Shown: positions 49,129 to 58,286 of the stretch, piece after piece
Numbering within the stretch: the first letter of the stretch is position 1
Layout of the letters: each line of letters opens with the position of its first letter
Assembly: GCA_018402425.1 (NCBI GenBank)
Contig: JAGYIZ010000007.1
Span: forward strand, 1-62,835
From: Candidatus Atribacteria bacterium
Lineage (GTDB): Bacteria > Atribacterota > Phoenicimicrobiia > Phoenicimicrobiales > Stramentimicrobiaceae
DNA length: 62,835 nt
Reading direction: 5' to 3'
The notes under the pieces: generated by a model
Databases searched by the model: none
What the model was told of the DNA's origin: nothing
What the model saw: the letters and a program-made list of their open reading frames with translations, nothing else
Made by a program: the position numbers and the translations under genes

Positions 49129-50538
49129 ATGAATATTGAAGGAAAGCATATTCATTTTATTGGTATTGGCGGAACAGGAATGAGTGGGATTGCTTCAATC
49201 TTATTAGATTTAGGATATAAAATAAGTGGCTCAGATTTACAGAGTACCATTATTACCAAAAGATTAACAGCTAAAGGTGCTATGATCTACAAAGGCCATC
49301 ATGGTAGTCATATTTCAGGAGTAAATTTAGTAGTTATATCCTCAGCAATCAATGAAGAAAATAAGGAACTTATTGCTGCCCGGAATGGTAAAATTGAGAT
49401 TATTCCCAGAGCTGAAATGCTTGCCCGTATTATGCGGCAGAATTATAGGATTGCTGTTTCAGGGACTCATGGGAAGACTACGACTACTTCAATGATAAGT
49501 CTTATTTTGGAGAAAATGAATTTGGACCCAACTATTGCTATTGGAGGAGAAGTTAATGATATTGGTGGAAATGCTAAATTGGGAAAAGGTGATTATGTTG
49601 TTGTGGAAGCGGATGAAAGTGATGGTTCATTCTTGTTACTTAATCCCAATGTAGCAGTTGTAACAAATATAGAAAATGATCATTTGGATTATTATACGAA
49701 CCTTGAAAAAACTGTCGAAAGTTTTGAAAAGTTTATTTACAAAGTACCCAATGATGGGTGTATTATATTTGGCTATGATTGTCCCAATACAAGAAAGGTT
49801 ATCAATAATCAATCTTCTAAAAAACGAGTAATATCCTATGGCTTTCATCAAGACGCTCAAATGAAGGCGGTTAATCCCAGATTTATTAAAAATTCTTCCA
49901 TATCCGATATCTATTTTAAAAATAAGAAATTAGGAACATTGAAGTTAAATATCCCTGGATATCATAATATATCCAATGCGCTAGCGGCAATTTCCACTGC
50001 CATGGAGCTTGGGATTAAATTTGAAGATATCAAGGAAATACTCTTTCATTTTAAGGGCGTAAAACGCCGGCAGGAGCTTATTGCTAATTTTCATGAAATG
50101 CTCATGATTATAGATGATTATGGCCATCACCCTTCTGAAATCAAGGCAACTCTGGAGGCAATTCGGAGAGGTTGGCCTAAACGCAGGATTATTACTGTAT
50201 TTCAGCCACATCGTTATAGTCGGACAAAATTGTTGTTAGAACAATTTGGAAATGCTTTTCAGAATTCTGATGTTGTTATTATTAATGATATTTATCCTGC
50301 AAATGAAAAACCCATTCCTGGTATTTCAGCTGAATTAGTCTATCAGAAAGTAAAAAAATATAAAAAAGACAATGTTTACTATTTGCCAGGGAAAGAAAAA
50401 TCCATTTCTTTCTTAATAGATTCAATATCTAATGGTGATATTGTGGTAACTATGGGAGCAGGAGATGTCTGGAAGATAGGGAAAGAACTGGCAAAAAAAT
50501 CGAAAAATATTGAAGCAAAAGTGGGTATAGTTAGTTAA
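49129..50538 (+). CDS. murC: UDP-N-acetylmuramate-L-alanine ligase
   Basis: This 469-residue Mur ligase has the N-terminal Rossmann start HFIGIGGTGMSGIASIL, the ATP loop SGTHGKTTTTSM (~109-120), EADESDGSF (~164) and DDYGHHPSEIKATLEA (~326). It adds L-alanine to UDP-MurNAc. Typical length. The stop TAA shares its last base with the murB ATG, so the two are translationally coupled. Confidence 0.96.
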   Translation: MNIEGKHIHFIGIGGTGMSGIASILLDLGYKISGSDLQSTIITKRLTAKGAMIYKGHHGSHISGVNLVVISSAINEENKELIAARNGKIEIIPRAEMLARIMRQNYRIAVSGTHGKTTTTSMISLILEKMNLDPTIAIGGEVNDIGGNAKLGKGDYVVVEADESDGSFLLLNPNVAVVTNIENDHLDYYTNLEKTVESFEKFIYKVPNDGCIIFGYDCPNTRKVINNQSSKKRVISYGFHQDAQMKAVNPRFIKNSSISDIYFKNKKLGTLKLNIPGYHNISNALAAISTAMELGIKFEDIKEILFHFKGVKRRQELIANFHEMLMIIDDYGHHPSEIKATLEAIRRGWPKRRIITVFQPHRYSRTKLLLEQFGNAFQNSDVVIINDIYPANEKPIPGISAELVYQKVKKYKKDNVYYLPGKEKSISFLIDSISNGDIVVTMGAGDVWKIGKELAKKSKNIEAKVGIVS

Positions 50539-51464
50539 TGTTTAATAAGGAATTGATTTGGAAAGAAATTGAGCAATGCGGATTAAAAAAAGAGATAAAA
50601 ATTGATGAATTAATGAAATATCATACTTCATGGAAAATCGGCGGAATTGCCGATTTTTTTTGTATTCCCACAGATGAAGAGGGATTAAAGAAGATTATAT
50701 TTTTTGCTTCGAAACATGAATTACCTATCTATATTATTGGCAATGGTTCCAATATCTGGGTTCCGGACGAAGGGTTAAGAGGATTGGTTGTAAAACTATC
50801 CGGGACTCTCGACAAAATAGAATATTCTGGTAAAATGATAAAAGCAGGTGCCGGGATTCTCCTACCGGCTTTAGTAAGAAAAACGGTCGAGAAAGGGTTA
50901 AGCGGACTGGAATTTGCTGCCCATATACCGGGTACTCTGGGTGGTGCTATCTTTAACAACGCCAGCTTCGGGAATAAATCTATAGCCGATATTGTCCGTA
51001 AAATAGTCGTATTTGACTATAATGATAATACAATAGAAATTGATATAGACCAATCTATCTTCTTTTATCGGGGTCTTGATTTGGGAATAGAAAAGTATAT
51101 TATTGTAGCAACCTACTTGGAAATGGTTGAAGATAGTAAGGATAAAATTATTTCCAGAATAAAGAATTTTTATAATCAAAGAAAAATGAATCAGCCTACT
51201 GACTCCCTGACTGCAGGTTGCATTTTTAAAAATACTGAAAAACAACCTGCTGGTTTCCTGATAGAGAAATCAGGAGCTAAGGGATTATCAATAGGGGATG
51301 CTCAAGTTTCTGAAAAACATGCTAATTTCATTATTAACCGGGGGAAAGCCACTTCTAAGGATATATTATTGTTAATAGAAGAAGTTGAGAAAAAGGTTGA
51401 GAAAACTTTCGGAATAATGTTGGAAAAAGAAATAGACATAATTGGTCTTAGTAATGACCAATAA
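50538..51464 (+). CDS. murB: UDP-N-acetylenolpyruvoylglucosamine reductase
   Basis: This 308-residue flavoenzyme reduces enolpyruvyl-UDP-GlcNAc to UDP-MurNAc. FAD-binding parts are YHTSWKIGGIADFF and IIGNGSNIWV; FAAHIPGTLGGAIFNNAS follows at ~118. The general-acid position in TAGCIFKNTE (~C228) is cysteine rather than the serine of the best studied enzymes, a substitution that occurs in some members. No type I extra loop is seen, so it looks like type II. Confidence 0.94.
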   Translation: MFNKELIWKEIEQCGLKKEIKIDELMKYHTSWKIGGIADFFCIPTDEEGLKKIIFFASKHELPIYIIGNGSNIWVPDEGLRGLVVKLSGTLDKIEYSGKMIKAGAGILLPALVRKTVEKGLSGLEFAAHIPGTLGGAIFNNASFGNKSIADIVRKIVVFDYNDNTIEIDIDQSIFFYRGLDLGIEKYIIVATYLEMVEDSKDKIISRIKNFYNQRKMNQPTDSLTAGCIFKNTEKQPAGFLIEKSGAKGLSIGDAQVSEKHANFIINRGKATSKDILLLIEEVEKKVEKTFGIMLEKEIDIIGLSNDQ

Positions 51465-51558
51465 TTTTCATTAGACAAGAGGAATTAGCTTTATCATACA
51501 TCAGAATTCAGAAGATTATGAAGAGGTTCAGCCAGAAGAAAATTACAGTAGCAGGAAA

Positions 51559-52281
51559 GTGAATTTTCTTAAAGTATTGATTTACTATATTCTAATTGGT
51601 TTTCTAGGCTGGAATTTTTTCTACTTTATTTTTACTTCTACATGGTTTGACATAAAAGAAATAAATATTGATGGTAATGATTATCTCAACAGTGAAACAG
51701 TTGTTAAACAAGGAGGAATAAACTTTCATACTAATTTATTTCATTTTAATACTATGAGAGCCGGTTCAAGTCTTTTAAAGCATCCATGGATTGCCGATGT
51801 ATCCATAAAAAAAATATTACCAGATAAGCTAAATATTAATATTACGGAACGCCAACCGGGTATAATTCTATATTACAATGAGCTCTTTTACCTGATAAGT
51901 GAAGAGGGAGTAATTTTGTCGGCATCAGAACAATTTTATGATGACTTCGATTTATATATCGTAACAGGGTTGGATATTAGCAATAAAAAGACTGGTGATA
52001 TAGTCGACAGTCAGGAATATGAGAATATTCAAAGAATTATATATGCATTAGAAAATATTTTTCCCGATCAATTTTACAAGATACAAGTTATTTCAAATGA
52101 GGAACATATTTTATTTTATAAGAACAAGCAAATAAGGGTAAGAATAAAAGATGGTGACCAGTTAATTGATGAATGGTACCTGCTGGAAAGAGCCTTGCAG
52201 AAAGTTATTCAGGAAGAAACGCCAATTCAGGAAATCAACATGAAGTATAAAGAGAGATTGTCAATTATACTTAAAGAGTAA
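51559..52281 (+). CDS. ftsQ: FtsQ/DivIB cell division protein
   Basis: A short cytoplasmic tail, one transmembrane helix (VLIYYILIGFLGWNFFYFI, ~5-24) and a POTRA domain (DIKEINIDGNDYLNSETVVK, KHPWIADVSIKKILPDKLN) followed by the FtsQ beta domain (ITERQPGIILY) identify this divisome scaffold. GTG 51559 is the first start, but the same frame is open upstream to ~51485 (IIHQNSEDYEEVQPEEN) without ATG, so the true start may be an unusual codon after AGAGGA at 51478-51483, or a base is missing. Confidence 0.85.
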   Translation: MNFLKVLIYYILIGFLGWNFFYFIFTSTWFDIKEINIDGNDYLNSETVVKQGGINFHTNLFHFNTMRAGSSLLKHPWIADVSIKKILPDKLNINITERQPGIILYYNELFYLISEEGVILSASEQFYDDFDLYIVTGLDISNKKTGDIVDSQEYENIQRIIYALENIFPDQFYKIQVISNEEHILFYKNKQIRVRIKDGDQLIDEWYLLERALQKVIQEETPIQEINMKYKERLSIILKE

Positions 52282-52436
52282 TACAACAATAGGTTCTCAG
52301 GGAATGTTATTTTTACAATGGCTTATTAAATTAATTTTTAAATAATATTAATATATATAAAATAGGGGAGCTCAAGATAATTTTCCCCTGATAATTATGA
52401 AATTTATTGCATGATATAGCATGCAGGAGGGCGTCT

Positions 52437-53669
52437 ATGAAAAGTGAAATACTAGTAGCAGGTTTGGATATTGGAACAAACAACACTAATACACTTATTG
52501 CTGAAATAAGTGAAGATAATCTTGTCGAAATTGTGGGTGTCGGTTCTGTTCCATCAAAGGGTGTTAAAAGAGGAGTTATTGTTGATTTGGACAAAGCTGC
52601 CGAAGCAGTTAAGGAGTCAGTAAGCAATGCAGAACGAATGGCTGGTGTTCACATGAGTTCTGCTGTTGTTGCGGTAAACGGAAGCCATATTTCTTCCTTT
52701 AATAGCCAGGGGGTTATTGCGATATCTAAGGAACATCCAGAGATCGGGGAAGAAGATATTGAAAAAGTGATAGAAGCTGCAAAGGCTGGCGTTATTGCAC
52801 CGGAAAGAGAGTTAATCCATGTTTTGCCCAAAGAATTTATTTTAGATGGACAGAGGGGCATCTTGGACCCTCTGGGAATGGCAGGTTCAAGGTTGGAAGG
52901 GAAAGTTCATATTGTTACCGGTTCAGTCACTGCTGTTCAGAATTTATTAAAATGCATGGAAATGGCTAATATAGAAGTAGATGAGTTAATATTTGGAAAT
53001 CTTGCCTGCGGGAATGCCCTATTAAGTAAAACCGAAAAAGAACTGGGAGTTCTTTTGATTGACATGGGAGCGGGTTCATCCGATATTTCTGTTTTTATTA
53101 ATGATAATATTACTTATTCTTCTATCTTGCCTTTAGGTGGAATTCAGATTACCAACGATTTGGCAATTGGCTTAAAGTCTTCTATTGAAGAATCAGAAAA
53201 ACTAAAGTTGAAATATGGTAATGTAATGGGAAATTATATTTCTCCTGAGGATGTGATTGAGATATCCAAAGCAAAAGGGCAAGAAAAAGAAAGAATTTCA
53301 AAGAAATATCTTGTTGATATTATTGAACCAAGAGTGCAGGAAATCTTCAGCTTAATCAAGGAAGAGTTAGAAAGAGCAAATTATTATCACTTTATTACTC
53401 AGGGAGTAGTATTAACGGGTGGATGTGCCCTTCTACCGGGAATTACTGAACTTGCCGGCAAAGTCTTTGATACTAACACTCGTCTGGGGAAGCCTGAATA
53501 CAAAGGAGAATTGGGTGATCTGATTAATGAGCCAAGATTTTCTACGGTTATGGGGTTGCTTGATTTTGCTATTGAACAGGAAGCAATGACAGATTCAGGC
53601 AGATCAAATAGAAAAAAAAGTAATGCATTTTTTACAAAGGTAACTAATTGGCTTAGAGACTTTTTTTAA
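52437..53669 (+). CDS. ftsA: Cell division protein FtsA
   Basis: This 410-residue actin-like protein tethers FtsZ to the membrane. It has the phosphate loop GLDIGTNNTNTLIAEI, the SHS2 1C domain (~85-160), DMGAGSSDISVF (~205) and GVVLTGGCALLPGI (~330). The last residues TKVTNWLRDFF form the expected amphipathic membrane helix. AGGAGG at 52425-52430 picks ATG 52437. Contrary to the usual order, ftsZ does not follow; only repeats and the candidate origin do. Confidence 0.94.
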   Translation: MKSEILVAGLDIGTNNTNTLIAEISEDNLVEIVGVGSVPSKGVKRGVIVDLDKAAEAVKESVSNAERMAGVHMSSAVVAVNGSHISSFNSQGVIAISKEHPEIGEEDIEKVIEAAKAGVIAPERELIHVLPKEFILDGQRGILDPLGMAGSRLEGKVHIVTGSVTAVQNLLKCMEMANIEVDELIFGNLACGNALLSKTEKELGVLLIDMGAGSSDISVFINDNITYSSILPLGGIQITNDLAIGLKSSIEESEKLKLKYGNVMGNYISPEDVIEISKAKGQEKERISKKYLVDIIEPRVQEIFSLIKEELERANYYHFITQGVVLTGGCALLPGITELAGKVFDTNTRLGKPEYKGELGDLINEPRFSTVMGLLDFAIEQEAMTDSGRSNRKKSNAFFTKVTNWLRDFF

Positions 53670-53935
53670 AGCCACCCGTTATGCGGGTGCGATATTTATT
53701 TAACCATAAAAAACACCTTCTAAGAAGGTGGTAATGGTTAAATAAATGGGTTGTACATAAAAAGATTAAGAGTAGCTAGATGACAATTTTTCACCTGAAG
53801 TCCAAAGTTGGAAGTACTATTGCTTAAGAAATATTATAGCTAAAGGTTAAATAAAAAATCGAAAGAAAAAGAGCTAAAAAATTAAACCTCTTTTAGAGAT
53901 TCTTAAAGCCACCCGCTATGAGGGTGCGATATTTG
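53670..53935. repeat. Dispersed intergenic repeat, longest copy, between two CACCCG hairpins
   Basis: It begins with the hairpin CACCCGTTATGCGGGTG (53673-53689), then CACCTTCTAAGAAGGTG (53715-53731), GGTTAAATAAATGGG, TGACAATTTTTCACCTGAAG, AGTTGGAAGTACTATTGCTT, AAATCGAAAGAAAAAGAGC, AAACCTCTTTTAGAG and a second hairpin at 53910-53926. All parts recur in the copies at 19240 and (partly) 7795 and 10620. It lies directly after ftsA, where ftsZ would normally be. Confidence 0.78.
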
Positions 53936-53989
53936 CTGTGAAGAAAAACAGCAGAAATAATCTAATTTGTATAGATGGGATTTAAAAAT

Positions 53990-54366
53990 AGAAGTAAAAT
54001 ATATTTTTACAAAAAGAATATTTTACTTGTATAAGAAGTAACTCCAAATATTAAACGATAAGTATTTTTCGTTAAATATATTAGTTTTTGTAAGAAACGA
54101 TAAAAATATTTTGTTATAAAATAAAAAATATATGATTTAGTTTTTAGCTGTGAATAACTTGTGAATAAAAAGATAAATAAGTTGTTTGTTACATCAGTAG
54201 TGATCTATAAAAAATATAAGTTGAAATACAAATAAAGGCAAGCTAGTATAAACCTATATATATAAGGCTTACAGAGACAAGAAAAAATATATTTTAATTG
54301 ATAGAATATTTATTTAATATTCTTAAGGATTTTTTGACAATGGATATAAAAAATAATTGTGGAAAA
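53990..54366. other. oriC: Candidate origin of replication (AT-rich, DnaA-like boxes)
   Basis: This stretch is extremely AT-rich and has no gene before ~54300. Two copies of TGTGAATAA at 54149-54157 and 54160-54168 (11 bp apart, reverse complement TTATTCACA) and TGTGGAAAA at 54358-54366 fit the relaxed DnaA box TTWTNCACA. It is followed by rsmG, a parS site, parA and parB, genes that border the origin in many bacteria. dnaA, dnaN, rnpA and mnmG are not in the window, so the call is an inference. Confidence 0.4.
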
Positions 54367-55140
54367 GCTGTGGAAGAAAAAAAATATTCTACTATAAAAG
54401 AGAACAATTTTAGGAAAGATATCTTAATTGGTTCGCTGGCGATGGGTATCAATCTAACAACTAAAAACATCGATGATTTTATTATATATTTAAAAACAAT
54501 ACAGGAGTATCAGAAAAAAATAAATATTACTTCTACCAGAGAATCCTCTGATATTATTAATAAACATTTCCTGGATTCACTTTCGTGTGTACAATTAATT
54601 AATCGTGAAAGCAAAAATTTTGGTAAGAAACAAAAGATAATTGATGTCGGAAGTGGAGCAGGTTTTCCCGGGATTCCTATTAAGATACTTTTACCAGAGA
54701 CAAAAATGACTCTACTAGAGGCAAGAAAAAATAAAAAGGAATTTCTGGATACAACATTAGGCAGGTTGGGACTAAAAAATACCTTTGTGCTTCAGAATAG
54801 AGCTGAAAATTTAGGGAAAATGAAAGAACATAGGGAAAAGTATCATATTGTCTTATCAAGAGCAGTGGCCCCACTTGGAATATTGGCTGAATATTGCCTT
54901 CCTCTATGTAAAATAGGTGGAATAATGATTGCATTTAAAGGTAGTTCCTATTGGGAAGAATTGAATTTGAATCAAAGGGTTGTAGAAAAGTTAGGTGGCT
55001 CATTAGAAAGTATAAATCTAATAAAAATATTAAACTCTATACACGTTCGTTCTATTCTTATTATTCGAAAAACAAACCTAACGCCCGAGAATTTTCCCAG
55101 AAGAAATGGCATTCCTCAGAAAAGACCTTTGTGTTTTTAG
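54340..55140 (+). CDS. rsmG: 16S rRNA (guanine527-N7)-methyltransferase
   Basis: The SAM-binding IIDVGSGAGFPGIPIKILLP (~100) with MTLLEARKNKKEFL, NRAENLG and LSRAVAPLGILAEYCLPL, and the terminal PRRNGIPQKRPLCF, are typical of RsmG/GidB. The start is uncertain: the frame is open from TTG 54298, ATG 54340 is the first ATG (266 residues), and the usual 210-240 residues would need a start near 54420-54440 before AMGINLTTKNIDDF. A DnaA-like box overlaps the 5' end. It lies upstream of parAB, as in many bacteria. Confidence 0.9.
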   Translation: MDIKNNCGKAVEEKKYSTIKENNFRKDILIGSLAMGINLTTKNIDDFIIYLKTIQEYQKKINITSTRESSDIINKHFLDSLSCVQLINRESKNFGKKQKIIDVGSGAGFPGIPIKILLPETKMTLLEARKNKKEFLDTTLGRLGLKNTFVLQNRAENLGKMKEHREKYHIVLSRAVAPLGILAEYCLPLCKIGGIMIAFKGSSYWEELNLNQRVVEKLGGSLESINLIKILNSIHVRSILIIRKTNLTPENFPRRNGIPQKRPLCF

Positions 55141-55346
55141 TTAAATTTTGATAATATAAAATTACTTTCTGTAAATTCAGCTAAGCATATGGAATTGTAT
55201 CAAAATATTAAATTTTAAATGTCTATGATAGAAGGCAAGATTTTTTTCTAAACAAGAATAAATATTAGAAATAAAATTTGTAAAAAAGGAGAAAAGTCTA
55301 ATAAGAATAAGAGTTTCGGAGAGATAATGGTTTGACCATTTTGAAA

Positions 55347-55362
55347 TGTTCCACGTGGAACA
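55347..55362. promoter_or_regulatory. parS centromere site
   Basis: TGTTCCACGTGGAACA is a perfect 16-bp palindrome that fits the bacterial parS consensus (TGTTNCACGTGAAACA-like). It lies 35 bp before the parA start, where ParB would load. An ATG at 55346 makes an artificial MFHVEH extension of parA. Confidence 0.93.
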
Positions 55363-55396
55363 TATTAGTTTAAAATATAAAGAGGAATTATCAGTC

Positions 55397-56158
55397 ATGA
55401 GTAAAATTATGTCTATCAGCAATCAAAAAGGTGGTGTAGGTAAAACAACTACTGCTATTAATTTAAGTGCTTTTTTAGCAATAGAGAAAAAGAAAGTTCT
55501 TCTGATCGATATTGACCCCCAGGGAAATGCCAGTAGTGGAATAGGGGTAGAGCGTTCTAAGATTGAAAAAAATATTTATGATTGCCTTATAAACCAAATT
55601 CCTATTCAAGATGTAATGGTGCCAAGCCAGGTTGAAAATTTAGATGTATTGCCTTCTACATTGCAATTAGCAGGAGCAGAAGTAGAATTGGTAAATTATA
55701 TCTCTCGAGAAAATCGACTAAAGCAATTAATACGCCCAATAAAGGAAAAATATGATTATATTGTTATAGATACTCCACCCTCCTTGGGTTTGTTAACCTT
55801 GAATGCCCTCAATGCGGCCGATTCTGTTATTATTCCTGTACAATGTGAGTATTATGCGCTGGAAGGAATTGGTCAACTATTGAATACAATTACTTTGGTT
55901 AAAGAAAATTTAAATCCAAATTTATCCATCGAAGGCATCTTATTAACAATGTATGATCAGCGAAATAATCTATCCAAGGAAGTAGTGGAAGAGATTAATA
56001 AACATTTCCAAGGTAGTATATTTCAATCTATCATCCCTCGAAATGTTCGATTGAGTGAGGCCCCTAGTTATGGTCAACCCATAGCAATTTACGAGCTAAA
56101 ATCCAAGGGGGCTAAGGCTTATCAGAAATTAGCTCAGGAGGTGATTTCACATGGCTAA
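55397..56158 (+). CDS. parA: Chromosome partitioning ATPase ParA/Soj
   Basis: This 253-residue deviant Walker ATPase has the A motif QKGGVGKTTTAINL (~9-22), DPQGNASSGIGV (~41), the A' motif VIDTPPSLGLLTLNAL (~122) and IPRNVRLSEAPSYG near the end. It moves ParB-parS complexes on the nucleoid. The ATG at 55397 is preferred; the earlier ATG at 55346 is part of parS. It overlaps parB by 8 bp. Confidence 0.95.
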   Translation: MSKIMSISNQKGGVGKTTTAINLSAFLAIEKKKVLLIDIDPQGNASSGIGVERSKIEKNIYDCLINQIPIQDVMVPSQVENLDVLPSTLQLAGAEVELVNYISRENRLKQLIRPIKEKYDYIVIDTPPSLGLLTLNALNAADSVIIPVQCEYYALEGIGQLLNTITLVKENLNPNLSIEGILLTMYDQRNNLSKEVVEEINKHFQGSIFQSIIPRNVRLSEAPSYGQPIAIYELKSKGAKAYQKLAQEVISHG

Positions 56159-56996
56159 GAAAGGATTAGGGAGAGGACTCGAGTCACTTATACCTATATC
56201 TAATATAAAAGACCGTTCCTATGTTACCGAGGTAGAGGTTGATAGACTAATGCCCAATCTTTATCAACCGCGGCAAGATTTTGACCAGGAAAAAATGGAT
56301 GAGTTAAAAGAATCTATCAAAACACATGGAATTATTCAGCCAATTATTGTTCGGGAGTCAACCGAAGGATATGAGATTGTAGCTGGAGAAAGAAGATTAA
56401 AGGCAGCAAAAGAAATTGGTATGAAAAAAGTCCCGATAATTATCAGGCAGTTTAATAATCTAAAAACATTCGAAATAGCACTGGTGGAAAATATTCAAAG
56501 GGAAGATCTCAACCCAATCGATCAGGCTTGTGCTTTTAAGAGATTAGTTGATGAATTTAAATTAACGCATCAAGAATTAGCTGAAATGACCGGGAAAAGC
56601 AGAACCTTTATTAGCAACAGTGTTCGCCTGCTGAATCTGGATGATTGGGTTAAAAAAAGCGTTGCATCTGGGAAAATTAGTCTTGGTCACGCAAAAGTTT
56701 TATTAGGCTTAGACGATAAACAGTTGCAACAGGAGTTTGGGGAAAAAATCATTGAACAGGGTTTATCAGTAAGAGAATTGGAGAGAACCGTAAACCGGTG
56801 GATGAAAAAGAATAAAAAGATTTCCGTTCAAAAGAAAGCAGTACAAAATTTCCCCGACCTGGAAAAGGAGTTAATTGACAGACTTGGTACCAAAGTAAAG
56901 ATAATATTTAATGGAAAACGAGGTAATCTGGCTATAGAGTTTTATAGTCAAGAGGATTTAAACCGTATTTCCAGCCTTTTATTAGATAAGCATTAA
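56151..56996 (+). CDS. parB: Chromosome partitioning protein ParB/Spo0J
   Basis: This 281-residue protein starts AKKGLGRGLESLIP, has the CTP-binding ParB/Srx box II VAGERRLKAAKEIG (~80), the NIQREDLNPI segment, an HTH (LTHQELAEMTGKSRTFISNS, ~138-157) and a C-terminal dimerisation part. It binds the parS at 55347 and spreads. Overlap with parA indicates one transcript. Confidence 0.95.
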   Translation: MAKKGLGRGLESLIPISNIKDRSYVTEVEVDRLMPNLYQPRQDFDQEKMDELKESIKTHGIIQPIIVRESTEGYEIVAGERRLKAAKEIGMKKVPIIIRQFNNLKTFEIALVENIQREDLNPIDQACAFKRLVDEFKLTHQELAEMTGKSRTFISNSVRLLNLDDWVKKSVASGKISLGHAKVLLGLDDKQLQQEFGEKIIEQGLSVRELERTVNRWMKKNKKISVQKKAVQNFPDLEKELIDRLGTKVKIIFNGKRGNLAIEFYSQEDLNRISSLLLDKH

Positions 56997-57063
56997 TTTA
57001 AGATTTCTATTTTGTTTGATGTTAGGACAAGAAGTCCGATAAAATTAAATTAGAGAGGTTTGT

Positions 57064-57641
57064 TATGAAGGAAAAGTTATTTGTATCCCTAAAATATTAT
57101 TTTTATACTTTTTATAATTCTGTTATTGATTTTTTCTTTACAATGCTTTTTAATTGCTTTTCATGTGATTGAACAAGGATTTTTAGTTAAAATAATTAAT
57201 CATAATCTCAACTTGGTATATTCAAGTTTTAATAGTCAAATATTAGTTGCCTTGATAGGGCTTTTGATACTTGCTATTAGCTTTTACCTAATATGGGTGA
57301 AACAAAAAATGATTCAACAGATACCCTCTGTAAAAATCACTACTGATGATGGTGAAATAAAAATATCTACCACTTCGCTTGGGCAGATAATATTAAATAT
57401 TTTACATGGTATAGAAGGGGTCAAAGAAATTCGACCGAATATTCAGGTCCTGAAGAATGGGGGTATTCGAGCGATTTTACAACTCATTGTTTCAACGAAC
57501 TGCAATATACCGGAGACTGCCCATTCTATTCAACAGAAATTAAAAGAAGAATTACCCAAGATTAGTGGAGTTGAAGCAAAGGAAGTCAAAATAAATGTAA
57601 ATAAAATTGATTATATAGGAGATCGAGAAAGTTCAAAATAG
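57064..57641 (+). CDS. amaP: AmaP-like membrane anchor for Asp23, one frameshift
   Basis: The ATG at 57064 behind AGAGAGG reads MKEKLFVSLK, then the frame must shift by one base at the AAAA of 57091-57094 to continue NIIFILFIILLLIFSLQCFL (first membrane helix). From 57126 the frame is open: a second helix LVALIGLLILAISFYLIWVK and an Asp23-like soluble domain (STTSLGQIILNILHGIEGVK). AmaP tethers Asp23 to the membrane in Gram-positive bacteria; the Asp23 gene is next. One missing A in a run is the simplest explanation of the break. Confidence 0.8.
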
Positions 57642-57660
57642 AGGAGGAGGTTTAATATTC

Positions 57661-58137
57661 ATGACAGATAATGAAAAGAATGAAAAAAAGTCAGGATTAG
57701 AAAATCAGGACACAGAACTGGGAAATATATCGGTTTCTAAAGACGTTGTTGCCATTATCGTGGCTATGGAAGCAACTAAAGTGAAAGGTGTAGTAGGCTT
57801 AACGGCAGGGAGAAAGGGTATGTCAGCCCCTCTGTTAGATAAAAATAACCTGACTAAGGGAATTGAAGTATCAATGAACCAGAAAGAAGTTGCTATTTCT
57901 ATTTCTCTAGTGGCAGATTACACGGTTGGTATTTATCAGACTGCCAGGGAAACTCAGAGAAATGTTAAAAAGGCTATCGAAACAATGGCAGGACTAAAGG
58001 TTTCTAAAGTAGATATTAATGTCCTTGATGTTAAATTTAAAGAGGAAATAGAAAAAAAGGAAAAAAATGAGCTTAAGAAGGAAACAAAAGAGGTAAAAGA
58101 AAAAGACAAAGAAGCCAATACAGAGAAAAAGGCCTAA
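57661..58137 (+). CDS. Asp23/Gls24 family envelope stress protein
   Basis: This 158-residue protein has the Asp23 fold signature ISVSKDVVAIIVAMEATKVK with GVVGLTAG, VSMNQKEVAISISLVADYTV and ETMAGLKVSKVDINVLDVKF. The C-terminal 25 residues are a lysine/glutamate tail. Family members coat the inner membrane face and relate to cell wall stress. It follows the AmaP-like gene by 19 bp, as in Firmicutes operons, with AGGAGGAGG upstream. Confidence 0.9.
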   Translation: MTDNEKNEKKSGLENQDTELGNISVSKDVVAIIVAMEATKVKGVVGLTAGRKGMSAPLLDKNNLTKGIEVSMNQKEVAISISLVADYTVGIYQTARETQRNVKKAIETMAGLKVSKVDINVLDVKFKEEIEKKEKNELKKETKEVKEKDKEANTEKKA

Positions 58138-58183
58138 TTACTTATTTTGAGAATTTTTAAAATTTAAGTAAGCCAATAGGAAT

Positions 58184-58249
58184 AAAATCATAAAAAATAT
58201 TTCCACAAAAAGAGTTCTTTATTTTTGTGGAAATATTTTTTATGATTTT
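58184..58249. terminator. Perfect 28-bp inverted repeat, probable terminator
   Basis: Arms at 58184-58211 and 58222-58249 are perfectly complementary (28 bp) around a 10-base loop. The centre is CCACAAAAA / TTTTTGTGG and the ends are A- and T-rich, so both strands show T runs. It may end transcription of the Asp23 gene in one direction or both. A stem this long is more than a terminator needs. Confidence 0.8.
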
Positions 58250-58286
58250 AAAGAATAAATAATAATTATATAGAAATGAGGAGTTT

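Noticed and set aside
55346-55396. Longer N-terminus of ParA beginning MFHVEH
   Set aside because: This is the translation of the parS palindrome; the conserved protein starts at 55397.
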